A stretch of DNA of 64,000 nucleotides. It comes from Prosapia bicincta (taxonomy: Eukaryota > Arthropoda > Insecta > Hemiptera > Cercopidae). Position 1 is the first letter of the stretch. Each line of letters opens with the position of its first letter. The notes beneath the pieces are model-generated. The model had not been told where the DNA came from and did no database searches. It worked only from the letters and a program-made list of their open reading frames with translations. This document shows, piece after piece, positions 11,902-24,427 of this stretch. The DNA is taken from the NCBI GenBank assembly GCA_036971475.1, contig JBAIZL010000001.1, forward strand, positions 140,956,692 through 141,020,691, given 5' to 3'. The position numbers were made by a program, and so were the translations under genes.

Positions 11902-13491
11902 AGGCTAACACAGAAATCTGATGAATCAAGTTTAGAGATCAAATGAGGAAAACCCAACGGGTAATCTGCAACCAAACTTCCAGCCCTACCGTAGTAACCC
12001 ACCCTCTCGCTCCTTCTTTAAGCCTTATGTTAACTTTTAACCCACAACCCCCTATTCTTATCCTTTACACTCCTTTATGACGTAGGTAACAAGACATTTC
12101 TCTATAGATCCGACAGTGTAGCTGTCTGAAGAATGCGACTTGCAAACGTGAACCATAATCCTTCACTGCCTCCCAGACCAGGAGAGTTGCAGGTTTCCGC
12201 TACAATACTACCTAAAGTTTTACAATATATGTAAGTTAACCGAGCATGAGACGTGGCCGCTAAATATAGCACATTGTATGGGAACAGACAAGGGGCGCTC
12301 TCCTAAAATAACTAACTCTGCTGGGAAATAAACCTCCTGGAGAACACAATAATAGCTTCCCGACGACATTAGTACAGACAATTGTATCGCTGAAGTGTGA
12401 TGACTGTGACTTGTGTAATCCTTTCCAATTAATGTTTCAATTAACACATTTTTGAGAGTTATGTTTCTTGCTAACTAGACCAAGACACACAAGAGAACAA
12501 AGTAGGTAGCAAGTAGGCAGGTACGCTACTGGGCCGGTTCAGCGCGAGTGTGTGTGTGTGAGGGCTGCCTAATAATCAGGGGTGCTTCCGAGTTTGGATG
12601 AGATATAGTAAGGATATAATGGCCAGTTGCGGTTCAAGTTCAAAATTTCCCGAAACTCTTGATCCCGAAAAACCATACAGGAGCAGATCTCAGATTTTCT
12701 TGAAGGGTCGCAATTTGAAAATATTTCCAATAAGAAAAGGCTAGGGATATTTATCCTACTTTAAAAAATCGCATAAATATTTAAGCATAGGCTAAAGTAT
12801 TTTTATTATTTAAAACAGTTTTTTAAAGCAATAATTATTGATAGTTTTAAAGTATCGTTAAGTTGTCTGTGTTATTTACATCTGTTCAACTACACACTAT
12901 ATTGTGTTTTCAGTAAGGTTTTAAATAATGATAAATGGAAGTATTTAGTTCATATCACTACTTAAACTAAGAGTTCAAAACTATAGATAGCGAAACCAAT
13001 TTTTGATTGTTTAACCTTGGTGGTTTCTCCTTAAATATAATCGCATTATGGGTTACCATAGCCCTGTATTACACTTAAATTTACACCTGCTTTTTATAAA
13101 AAAATTATTGAAAATTTCTTTTTGATAAAATTGCATTTCTAACGTCTAGCCCTGTTTGGTTCCGCCCCTGCTTCATACAACATAAAATTGAAATTCATAC
13201 AACAGCTCAATGTTAAAAGCTCCTTTAACGAACAGCCCAAGTCACTACTTAAAATTGTATTTCCTTGTCAACGTAAAAATGTCAAACCCAAGTGGCCCTT
13301 CTTAAGGAAATGCAAAAAATTGTTCATATATTTAAAAAAATGTGTACCAAGTTTGTAATATGAGAATCTTGCATTACTTTATTACCTTGAAAATGATTAC
13401 TGGGATTCGACCTGCATATGATTAAACCGTTGACCGTGATAAAGATATCGAGAAGTGAAACTGTCTTGAGTTAGATGTGTTTTAACTGTTG
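11902..13491. other. intergenic DNA with a possible tRNA-like SINE motif
   Basis: On the minus strand, 13404-13412 reads GGTCGAATC (B-box-like), with an A-box-like segment upstream at about 13431-13450. If real, the SINE body would extend left to about 13160. This is weak, with no second copy in the window. The remainder, including the GC-richer 11930-12600, has no recognised gene. Confidence 0.3.
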
Positions 13492-13598
13492 AATTTTGCA
13501 GACGATTGTGTTCTGGGAAACTTAATCACTTTTACATTAGTTTATAACTAACTGAACTTTAATTTTTCAATTTGTAAAAACTTACTGAGACAGAACGT

Positions 13599-13628
13599 TT
13601 TCGATCGCTCCGTTGCGATCTTCATCAG
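13599..13628 (-). other. hammerhead-like core, unit 1 of the 256-bp dimer
   Basis: The minus strand reads CTGATGA, one unpaired A, a 6-bp stem GATCGC/GCGATC with loop AACGGA, then GAAA and ACGTT. The universal CTGATGA and GAAA blocks are exact. I could not pair the upstream TTTAGACC with sequence after a predicted cleavage site, so stem I is unproven. Confidence 0.5.
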
Positions 13629-13854
13629 GGTCTAAATTTTCCGCTTGGAGTTGTTAGGTTAAGCGGGGACGGTTTTAAAGGCAGGTTTTCGATAATATCA
13701 AAGAGTATGTGATTTGTATTTGGTTTCTTCGTTTAATATGTTTGTATAATTTTGCAGACGATTGTGTTCTGGGAAACTTAATCACTTTTACATTAGTTTA
13801 TAACTAACTGAACTTTAATTTTTCAATTTGTAAAAACTTACTGAGACAGAACGT

Positions 13855-13884
13855 TTTCGATCGCTCCGTTGCGATCTTCATCAG
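13855..13884 (-). other. hammerhead-like core, unit 2 of the 256-bp dimer
   Basis: It is identical to the core in unit 1, 256 bp downstream. Cleavage at both copies would release a unit-length RNA if the motif were active. Confidence 0.5.
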
Positions 13885-14003
13885 GGTCTAAATTTTCCGC
13901 TTGGAGTTGTTAGGTTAAGCGGGGACGGTTTTAAAGGCAGGTTTTCGATAATATCAAAGAGTATGTGATTTGTATTTGGTTTCTTCGTTTAATATGTTTG
14001 TAT

Positions 14004-14979
14004 ATTTGTGTTTTTAAAGTTTAATTCCGTAAGATGTCCAAATAACACACATGTTACTGTAATCTCAAAAATGAAATTAAAGATAAAACAATTTTTAAAA
14101 AATATATATTTTTAGAGTTTCAAGCTGTCATATTTTGAAACACTACGGCTGATCGTAATCGGTTTTTACTTTTTCAGAAAATATGTCGGTCAAGTGTTAA
14201 AGAAACGATTGTAAAATAAAGAAAACAATTACGAAAGAATGTTGACACTACTCTGGCGGATTGGACTGGAACTTTCTTAATGGTAGAAACGGCGACCAGT
14301 ATTTTAATGAATGGACATCTGTGATGTCATCGTTGCGTAAACTAAATACAGTACAGTACTCAGCTTTACTAGGCACAGATGTTTTCTTTATGTGAATTGA
14401 TTTCTATCTGAGCCGTTCAATTTCTTCAGCACATGTAGTTACGGCTTAAGCCAACAATGCCACCTTGCTGAATGGCGAGTGTTTTGCTTGTCAAACATGG
14501 TGAGACAATCGTCGGGTGCCTACCGACAGACTCAAGGCGACTTTCTGTATTTTAAGTAAAACACTTACAGTTGTGGCAGACCGACGACCGTAAACAGGAG
14601 GGAAAACGGAAGCTCTTAAATCAAAATTAGACAATAAGATTTTTAATTGATGTTTTGTAGTTTATCTATAAATGCTTCAGAATATCTTATAGATAATTTC
14701 TTAGTGAAATTGTGTGGTTTGATCCCCGCAGACTATCCCCGAAATTCGCACACTATCCCCGAAATAAATAGCTTGCCTTCATTTAAAGCAGATTCAAAAA
14801 TGAAAAAAATTCGAAGGACCAATAAATGAAGAAATATCTAATAAATGAACACATCCGAAAAATACGAGTTATTACATTTTTTTTTTAAATTGGTCACTAA
14901 TTAAATATACAAACAAATCTTATAATAAATTTAAACATAAAGCGACAATCCAACCTAACGTTTCATAAGTAACCCAACA
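14004..14979. other. AT-rich intergenic DNA, no gene seen
   Basis: A 60-codon plus-strand frame at 14647-14829 has no recognisable feature. No element ends were seen. Confidence 0.45.
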
Positions 14980-15714
14980 TAGTAGACCCTCACTATTCGC
15001 GGTTTCGCTTACTCGCGTTTGCCAAAATTACAGGATATTCCTCTAATATGTATTCTATTTTAAAAAAAGACAAGAAAGCCAAAATAGCTATTGTGCAGGT
15101 TGTAGGATAATGTGCTCTCGTTTAATTTATTTTGTACAGTACTGTAGTTATTTATCACAAAGAAATCTGATTATTCTCCAACTAGGCCTACTACTCAAAA
15201 GATAGGCATTCCTTATTTATAACAAGTGGCATTATCGTCACTGACAGACAACAAGTCAATCCTGTGCCCGCATCCAACTCCATACACAAGTTTAGCATCA
15301 CTTCTGTTTACTTACTGATAATTTAATAGTTTTCGAAATCCAAACATTGGTAACCACAACCGGCGGCCGTAACTAACTGGGTTTTGTTTTTCCCGTCAGT
15401 AACCAAACAGGTGTCGCATTCGATTACCGTGTTTGCTAGATTTGGAAATGTCGCATCTACTCATAGAAGTGTTTAGTTCGGATTGAAGAAAAACGCAAAT
15501 AAACAATAAAAATATGTATATAATTAGGCCTATATAGTACGTAAATATACCATACTGTAATATAAGTGTACAGTGTAACTGTAATTAAATGTTATCATTT
15601 TGATGTGGAACGTAAACCTCGCGTTTCCATATACAGTCGGTTTCAGTATTTATGGTTTCACTACTCGCGGTAAGTTCGGGGAACGTAACCCCCGCGAATA
15701 AAGAGGGATCACTG
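14980..15714. mobile_element. pogo/Tigger-like MITE, ~735 bp
   Basis: The left end AGTAGACCCTCACTATTCGC (14981-15000) and the reverse complement of the right end, CAGTGATCCCTCTTTATTCG (ending near 15713), match the known Tigger/pogo-type terminal pattern CAGTNNNCCCTC...ATTCGCGG. Further in, both ends carry CGCGAGTA-type sequence (left ...TTACTCGCG, right CTACTCGCGG). There is no transposase frame, so it is non-autonomous. A TA target duplication is plausible but not clean because the left terminal base has changed. Confidence 0.6.
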
Positions 15715-18700
15715 CAGGCCCCCATTTCAAAATTTTGTTATTGAATTGAATGTCATCATCCAAAATTCAAATTGAAAATCTGAACACGAGTGTTCTGGCG
15801 ATTTGAGAATAGTATTTCCAAGAAATATTTTTTGTAAGTTAAATTCTTGTAGGCCTAATATATTCTAGTATACTGTATTGTATACAAATATACCAGTCAC
15901 TTAGAATCATAGAATAATAGAATGGGTGACTTCACCCATTATACAGTAAATATTTTTCCCTACGTGACAAAGTTCACATAGTAGGTTTGTTCATTTAGAA
16001 ATCATCACGTTTTAAGAATAATTAAGCTTTGGCCAGAACTAAGCACGCCGTTGTAGAAGTCTGTGGTCGCCCATCGTGAATGCACAAAGCACCGCACACT
16101 TGGCAGCCTTATCGTGGCTCGACCTCTCTGCCAAAGTAAAAGGTTTTGTTTAACGTTTCCACCGGCCATTTCCGTCGCTGCATCTTGAAGTGTCGCTTGT
16201 CACCGACCACATCAAAAGCGTTTTCTGTTTATAAAGTAAACGATAGACACGCTTCGACGGTCGAGTTTGGACAGCTACCAAGAATTAAGATTTAGATTCG
16301 TCTGGAAGGATGTTGATGATAGTTTGCTTGTAGATTTAGCCTTTTATTCATAGATTAAGAACTTAAAAAAGACTCTTGTTTTGTCTTACACATTTTTCGA
16401 AAGTAACCTTTGTCTATCAGAGATATAATTTTTAAAGTCATTCATCCATTTTTTGTTTTTGTTTTTTTACAAATTAATTGGGATATGTAATATGCTTAAT
16501 TATTTCTGATTGCAACTAAGTATGTTACATGATAATTTGTTGTTTAGTAAATGTAAAGTCGGCTTTGCTTTAAAAAAATATTTGTTCTTCTGAAAAGATG
16601 TTTCATCGACAGAGCTAGCAGGAAATGCTCATAAAAAAAGGTTGGAGACTCCTGGTTTAGACCAACAACTGACCCGGCGAGTCGTTGTAAGTACGAGTGA
16701 ATAAAAGAGATTAAAATTTTTTAAATAAGTCAATTCCCACCACGACCCACTTTACAAAATATCGAGGGATTACAGTTAACGTGCTTATGAATAACAGCCT
16801 TGCTATTCCCAGGATAAGAATATTCACACGATTCATCATGCCGTTCTGTTTTCTTCCACTATATTCTTATTATCTAAGACAAGAGATCAGCATTTTGGGA
16901 AGATGCGTCCAATATGAAATGAAGGGGCTAGCGAGAGGATGAGTTTCGCAAGTACTTGGAATTTATAGAAGCTCTCGCCCAAGAAAATTCTGAACTGCTG
17001 CCGTTCATTGTAATAAAAAAATTCTTTTCTAAATACCTATCTTTAAATATGTTTCTAATTTGAATTAAATTATACTGTTTTAGAGACTTCAGCTGTTAAT
17101 ATCCGTAGGCAAATGAGAAGTATATCTGTCACACTACAGCACAAATTGTTTTATTTATTGGTAGCTATTTTTGGATGGCAAAGCATCCCCTCAAAATGTC
17201 AATGACCGTTACTTACCTTAGTGTAATGTTAGATGACACGTTATCATTTCCAATTTGGAAAATTGTACATCGAATTTCTGAAACAAAAAGTAACAACTAT
17301 AAGCAAATGAGTAGATGTGTAATTAATATTTAATTAAGAAATATTTTTACAATATAGCTTGTAGAAAACATAAACGTAAACACTGTGTCTTAAACAACAA
17401 TAACCAAACACTTATATATTGTTAACCTAATTTACTTTCCGGTATTGCGGACCGATGTATTTTCCAATTAGATACAACCTACACGTGTCACCGAAATAGT
17501 AATAAAAATAATTATAAAAAACTCCTCTCCAAAGATTGCCTTATAAAAAAATCAGTGTAATTTAATAACGTATTTTTAAATTGGAACTTCTTATGGCACA
17601 CGATAGCATATACAAATCTAGGCCTACATGGGAGTGAATTGAAAGAACGTAACTTCACCACTCAGGAATTAACTCGAATGTGCATAACTAACTGAACAAT
17701 AACGAATTTTATATCAAAGATTTTCCAATAAAAAACCTGTTGGTTACTGTAACATATGTTTTCGTCTAAACTGAGATTGTTTAGAGGTTAAGTTTAAATC
17801 ACTTTCAAGTATAATTTATTAAAAAGGTAGAAATATCGTTTATTTTATAAAATTATTTGGTAACATTTGATGTTATACAAGCTTTTTTTTTATTACTCTA
17901 AGGTTATGCTACTTTCTTTATTCTACATTAGCAGTAAAAGTGAAAATGTGTTAGAAAAAAATATTTTTAAACATGTTGCTGGTTAGTATAATACGTAGCT
18001 GGTATACTGACACTTATTAATGACTTAACTATATATATATATATATATCAAAATCATTTACTAAGCAAACTAAAAATTAATGAAATATAAAAGTAAAATT
18101 GGTACATTTATAAATATAAAAAATTATAAAACTTAAATTTAAAGTTATGATAACAAAAATAAAGGTTTTGTTATAGTCTGTATTATAGGCTACTTATATC
18201 GGTAGTCACACAAACAACTCTTTTTTTTTAAAGTGAAAATTATTATAGCGACGCCTGCAAAAGCTTATTGGATGGACATAAACATACACACAAACTGAAT
18301 TAATTGATAACACATGATTTCATATATCAGCTGATTTTATGTTATACGTTATGTTGTAAAACGACTGTTTTAACACGTAGGTCGTTATTTATTGAACATT
18401 GTTAAGAAAAAAGGTAATTATTAAATAGTTTTGATCAGTTAATAAATGTATTTATTTATTTACATTTTGAAAAAACTCAATACAAATAATTCAATATAAC
18501 GATAATAATAAGTTACGTATTTTTAATCCAATTTTTGAAATGAAAACATTCTGCACGTAGGATAAGAAATGTTTAGGCAATTTCTCATTACGCATAATTA
18601 AAAATGTTTTTCCTCAAAATTTCTGAGACGTGGCTATAAACGTTTTCACTTCTGTCGGCCATCCCTCGAGTGCCACAACCTGATTTTTTTTAATTAAACG

Positions 18701-18935
18701 CGCTGAAAACGTTAAACACAGTAATAAATATTTAACAGTTCGGACTTGCAGGAAGATTCTTTGTCTGGCTGGCGGAAGTTGTAGATAAAGGCTGTGTTCA
18801 TTACTGCCGGAGACGGAATGGAGCGACGGTCCAATGGTTTACATGCGCTGGTAATGTCTGCCGCCGTTTATCCCAAACTTCTGAGTTGGACGGCCCGTGT
18901 TTAGCGTGTTTATAGTGAAGATTACCAGAATAAAC
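15715..18935. other. AT-rich intergenic DNA with an orphan hAT-like end
   Basis: The minus strand at 16640-16654 reads CAGGAGTCTCCAACC followed by a T-run, which resembles the terminal repeat of many hAT elements. I found no matching opposite end or 8-bp duplication upstream, so it is an orphan end at best. An (AT)n tract lies at about 18031-18048. No genes were recognised. Confidence 0.35.
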
Positions 18936-18939
18936 ATAA

Positions 18940-20730
18940 TTACAGCCAAACCCCCATAATACTGACTTAATTCGAATTATGGTGCATTCAAACAAATTAA
19001 AAAAAGAATCGACTTAAAAAACCAGAAATATAATTTTTACTTACTAAAAAGTAAAATATAATTTTCCGATAACGAAAACATAATTTATCATAAGCTTATT
19101 ATGATCTCTTACTTCTATAAGCAGCTACAGTAATCAAATTCTGTGTAAAGCAATCAAAGAAGGTTGAATTATTCGCAATCTGTATATCTGAACGAAACTG
19201 TAAAAACTAAACGAACCTCTTATACGTGTTTAAAACGAAAATGACAGAAAAGTAACAGATACGAAAATTTTGTAAACAAACAAGTCCCGATAAGAAAAGC
19301 AATACTGACTTCACGAATGTAAATTAAAAAACAGAATAAACAATTACAGCGAAACCCCCATAATCCTGACTTGATTCGAATTATGGTGCATTCAAATGTG
19401 AATTTTGTCTGTATGGAAATACAGTATCAAATAAAATTGGAAAAAAACAGAATCGACTTAAAAAATAGAACCCGAAATATAATTTTTACTTACTAAAAAG
19501 TAAAAACTAATTTTCTGATAACGATCATAATTTATTATAACTTATTACCCACAATATTTTGAAGTCGGCACAGATTTTCATACTTGGACTCATATTTAAC
19601 TTACTGAACGTAACAAATAAAGGAATTTTGTATGAAATTGGTGCTCCTTGGCATGTATATTAACAAATTATGATATACACACAGGCTATTCAATCACTTC
19701 TGCCATACAAAAGTGTGTTATTTTATAGACACAGTATAAGAAATTTATTAAATTTTTTATAAAAAAGGATTAAGGAGATATGATCTCTCACTTCTATAAG
19801 CATCTATAGTAATCACATTCCATGTAAATCGTTCAAATAAGGTTTAATTGTTTGCAATCTGTATACCTGAACGAAAAATATGAAATCACATATTGTATGA
19901 TCTTTGGCGAGAACAAAGAACAATTATCGTCCCCCATAATATCATAATATCGAATACATGACATTTTTGTTTCATGAGAAGACTCTGTGGTTCGCTAAAA
20001 TTTGTTATGGGATATCAAGCAATCAAAAAGTTGATTGTTTCGAAAATTTGTGGAAAAGATTAGATAAAGTAGTAAATTGCAGGCATGATTGCGGCGCCGA
20101 CTACAAAATTTTGTGGGTAAATAAGCTTATGATAAATTATGTTTTCGATATCAGACAATTATTTTTTACTTTTTAGTAAGTAAAAGTTATAATTCAGGTT
20201 CTTTTTTTTAAGTAGGTTCTGTTTTTATTTTTACAAAAAAATATTTTTTTAAAATTTTTATAGGTATGATCTCTAATTTCTATTTACAATATAATCGAAT
20301 TTCATAATCGGTTTACTCTTTCATTTGCAAGTAAAATCACTTTGATCGGTTTAATACTTCTAAAGTTATCATGGACATACAGAAACAAAACATACGGATC
20401 AAATACAGATTCCTCCTTTTTTGAAGTCGGTTGCAATTGTTTATTTTACTTATTAATTATCTTATAAATCATAATCCCCATTTAATTTTTTTTTAATTTT
20501 CCTTCCAAAAATGTTTTTGTTTTCTAAATTTAAAATAGCGTTTTAATGCCTCCAAATCAGACGGATTGTGATGTAACTATAACGGGACCACTGTGAAGGT
20601 TTCATCTTTCATTTACAAAAAAATCACTTTGATCGGTTAAATACTTCTAAAGTTATGGTGGAACAAATAGACAAAAAAACATACGGTTCAAATACAAAAC
20701 CTCCTTTTTCGAAGTCGGATAAAAATACTT
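18940..20730. repeat. nested cluster of dispersed repeats ending in GAAGTCGG
   Basis: CCCCCATAAT...ATTCGAATTATGGTGCATTC occurs at about 18950 and again at about 19355. Both are followed by AGAATCGACTTAAAAAA and TTTTTACTTACTAAAAAGT, and a partial inverted copy of that second part lies at 20110-20220. A second block starting TGATCTCTNACTTCTATAAG repeats at about 19103 and 19778, with a weaker copy at 20270. A third block with TCACTTTGATCGGTT...ACTTCTAAAGTTAT and ending in GAAGTCGG repeats at 20330-20440 and 20610-20725. The arrangement suggests several insertions of one non-coding family into each other. Confidence 0.75.
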
Positions 20731-22523
20731 GATTTGCTAGAATAGAAACATTTGCAGTAAAATCTTCAAGGTTTAAGTTAAATAAGTTGTAGAGTATTGT
20801 GTATTTAGTTTGTGATGAGAAAGTTCGAGGAATTACAATCAAATCTTAATACTGTGGTTAACGAAAATGGAAGGAATACCTATTTATCGTCATTATTAGT
20901 GTAACATGGTAATTAACCCTTTTCTATTTGATATTATCGGGCAGATTAGAATAGTTATGAATAAGAAATTTTAAAACAACTACTTCAACAAATTATATTT
21001 TAAAATATTAAATTTCTACAGTAGATCTACAGTTCTACAGTAATAATAAAACTACAATATTATTTGGAACCCAGCAAGGTGGGTAAGTTATCACTTTGGC
21101 ATTATTAATTTGAATCATTTCACAAGAAAAGAAAGCTGAAGAGGCGAACAAGCGAGTACGGTGTAATGTATAATGATAAATGTGGCAGCCCTGTTAATCC
21201 TTTTTGACATGAAACCCCGTTAGTTCTAGATTGTTCGCGTCATTACTCCGTGCCACTCTACATTCCCGCAGCACACAAAATTGAACTTTCTAATTTTAAT
21301 TTTACTACAATTTATTTGATTATTTTTAGCCTGAAAGACCCGAATAGAATTCAATTTAATTTAGATTAACCTATGACCGATGTTAATGGTATTATTGACG
21401 AAAAAAAGATCGATGTAATTACAAAACGTTTGGTGAACAATCGGACAGTCCAAAAGCAATGTTTAACCTACATATACTAAACATCATAGGGAGTTGAGTA
21501 ATAATGTATGTGTAGGGATGGGGGATAAGTAGAATTCAAGGTCGGTGTAATATGAGTAGGGGTAAATTAATGTAACGTAGCTTTTTTCTCTTCAAAAAGC
21601 CTGATCTTATCTAAACGTCTTCTATGTACAAAGGTGAATTATTCTTAATCTATTTGTTATACGTCCGATCAAAAACATTTTGGCTCTGGATCTTGGGGAA
21701 GTCACGACAGAAGTGATAACAAAATAGAGGCAACAGTTTCGCAAAATTTTCAACGAAAACTGACGAAAATATGAATTTATTTTTCATTCAATGTTTACAC
21801 CTTTATTTGAGGAATGTATTTTAATAAATACCGATATTTATTGTAGTTAATAATGAAATAATGTGGGTAACTAAAAAAAATTACTACATGTTTACAGAAT
21901 ACAAATTTAAAAAATTCAATTCAAATCAGTATTTAAAAAATATAAGACGAGCCTAAAAATGTTTTCCTTAAAAAAATTAGATTAAAAATACAAAACTGAT
22001 TACTATCGTTATACTGAATTATTTGAATTGAGATTTATCAAAATTTAAATAAATTAATATATTGACCAAAACTATTTAATAATAATTTACGTATAAAACG
22101 GCTGTGCAACAACATAACCTATAACACAAAACCGGTTGATACACGAAATAATGTTATCATTTAATTCCCTTTGAGCGTATCCTGAAGGAAATACAAGATG
22201 TAAGGTACATGTTTCAGAAATAGATGTCGTGAAATTAATTATATAATCTCATATTTTATTCCCCGCAAGTAAAGAACTTAAAAATCGTTCGCAATTCCAA
22301 ACTATACCCAAATATATTTTTAAAAATAAAATTTGTTGTTTAAAAAACTGGGTGAAAGTGGAGTTTTATTGCGCAGGTCGATATGGAAAAAAGACATCTT
22401 CTTCGTATTGTTATGACTTAAAAAAAGCCTTTAGATAAATTTACCGGGAGAAAAGGTAAAGAACTGTGAAGATTCTATAAACCAATACGGAGAGAGTTGG
22501 GGCTCGAAAAGAAATAATATTGC
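20731..22523. other. AT-rich intergenic DNA, no gene seen
   Basis: Only chance open frames are present. Confidence 0.45.
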
Positions 22524-22928
22524 TGAAATAGGAATAAAACTGAATGACGTGATTAAATAAGCATTGCCAGTTTGTATATCAGTGACTCTACGTGATTACT
22601 TTCAACCGTAAGTTCAAAAATCTATAAAACCAATCTTGGTATTTGAGAGTAAGACAGTTGAAATAGGAATAAAACAGAATGACGTGATTAAATAAGCATT
22701 GCCAGTTTGTATATCAGTGACTCTACGTGATTACTTTCAACCGTAAGTTCAAAAATCTATAAAACCAATCTTGGTATTTGAGAGTAAGACAGTTGAAATA
22801 GGAATAAAACAGAATGACGTGATTAAATAAGCATTGCCAGTTTGTATATCAGTGACTCTACGTTATTACTTTCAACCGTAAGTTCAAAAATCTATAAAAC
22901 CAATCTCGGTATTTGAGAGTAAGAGAGT
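22524..22928. repeat. 135-bp tandem triplication
   Basis: Three direct copies start at 22524, 22659 and 22794 with TGAAATAGGAATAAAAC and end with GGTATTTGAGAGTAAGA. They differ by only a few substitutions, so the triplication is recent. No coding frame runs through it. Confidence 0.95.
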
Positions 22929-24205
22929 TGCAAATAGCATAGTGTTTGCAAGAGTGTGAGCATCCAAGCGGGATATTTTGTTTACTATAGACTCTATCTA
23001 TAGTCACTATAGATTACATGGCATGTTTATATCATTATCAGCTTCGAACATATAAAACTACCGCATCAAGCAGAAGTTTTCGAATTGAGAATGGGTACTC
23101 ACTCTGGAAGACGTATGACAACCTAATCAGATGTTCGAAAATGTGCATCTATCAATCAGAAGTCTCTATTAGGATCCTTGACAGTGGTTAGTAATTGCTG
23201 GCTCAACACATTAGTATGAATACCTTTTTTTTAATATCGAAGAACTTTGGTAGTAAACGTATTTTACTTCCAGGAACGAGATATAATTTGTATAGAAAAA
23301 TACGTTTCTGATTGGAATATCCTTCTACAGCAGGTGTGCAGTGGTGAATTGTTTAACATTCGTAATAGTGTGGGACCGTATATTAAACTTATCTATAATG
23401 AAATTTTCTTGGAAGTAACCTTCCCGAATTTTAAATTGAATAACTATTAAAAAACCTAATTTTTTTAAACCTTTCATGTACTAATTACACAAAAGGATGT
23501 AGAACAATTTTAACTTGCAACCTTGATCATTCCGAGTTTTATAAATCGATAAATACTTCGCAAGCGGGACAATAATTTATAAACGTTGATGCGGAAAACT
23601 AAACAATTATCGAACAATAGCGCTTCTTTCGAAACCAATCAAGACGTTCTCTGAAACAATATCACCGCCAAACGAATTGAACACGCGCGATTTTGCAAGA
23701 ACTACAGATTTCGCAAGGGCCTGCATTCTGCGATATAGGCCTACACACCGGGAATAATGATAGAAAATACGAATAAAAATAATCTTTTAGAATATTATTA
23801 AAATGTCAAATACTGGGCTTATCGATTAGAGAAGGCACTCGATTTTACAGAAATTAGGTTATAGTGGAAGAATGTAAACTATATTGCTTTCTTGCAACGT
23901 AAGTTATGAATGTATACTCGATACAAAACCATATTCAATATTATTAGCAGAATGCAACTAAGATAGAACGAGATATTTCTACCTAAAAGCTGCAAAAGAA
24001 GTTTAACGCACGGATATAGGCTTACAATCTCCCCCTTACACTGAAAGATATCTTTAAAACAGTCAACTTGTGAGGTAAAAGGATCTGAATCAATGGAAAA
24101 TAACTAAAATTCCCAATGAAGTATTCCTGACTGCGCGCATAACGAAACATATAAGAAACGATCAACGCCCTTGTATAAATGTCTAGCTCGGGCGTGACAT
24201 TAAAA
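22929..24205. other. AT-rich intergenic DNA, no gene seen
   Basis: Near 22985-23015, three overlapping variants of CTATAGACTC / CTATAGTCAC form a small local repeat. No gene was recognised; the 67-codon frame at 23247-23450 looks like chance. Confidence 0.45.
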
Positions 24206-24427
24206 GAATTGAAAAAAGACTTAATATATTATCAATATTGAGGAGGAACGAAAAATCTTGCTCAGCTGTGGACTGAAAGGAGTTGAAAAAAGACTTGAGA
24301 TATTACCAACATTGATGAGGAACGAAAAATCTTGCTCAACCGTGGTCTGAAAGGAATTGAAAAAAGACTTGAGATATTATCAACACTGACGAGGAACGAC
24401 ATCTTATTGTTGAAGGAATTGAATCGT
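24206..24427. repeat. 74-bp diverged tandem triplet
   Basis: Three copies start at 24206, 24280 and 24354 with GARTTGAAAAAAGACTT and continue through GAGGAACGA. Copies one and two go on to AAAATCTTGCTCA, while the third diverges after GAGGAACGA. They are noticeably more diverged than the 135-bp array nearby. Confidence 0.85.

Larger units (their letters stand above)
13492..14003. repeat. 256-bp tandem dimer carrying a hammerhead-like core in each unit
   Basis: 13492-13747 and 13748-14003 are two essentially identical direct copies. Each begins near TTTTGCAGACGATTGTG and ends near TTAATATGTTTGTATA. Each unit holds, on the minus strand, the core CTGATGA-A-GATCGC/GCGATC-GAAA. A ~250-bp head-to-tail dimer with such a core is the organisation described for metazoan retrozymes and for the tandem pseudo-LTRs of Penelope-like elements. 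I see no protein frame. Confidence 0.85.

Noticed and set aside
16640..16654. Complete hAT transposon
   Set aside because: Only one terminal-repeat-like end is visible, with no partner end or 8-bp duplication.
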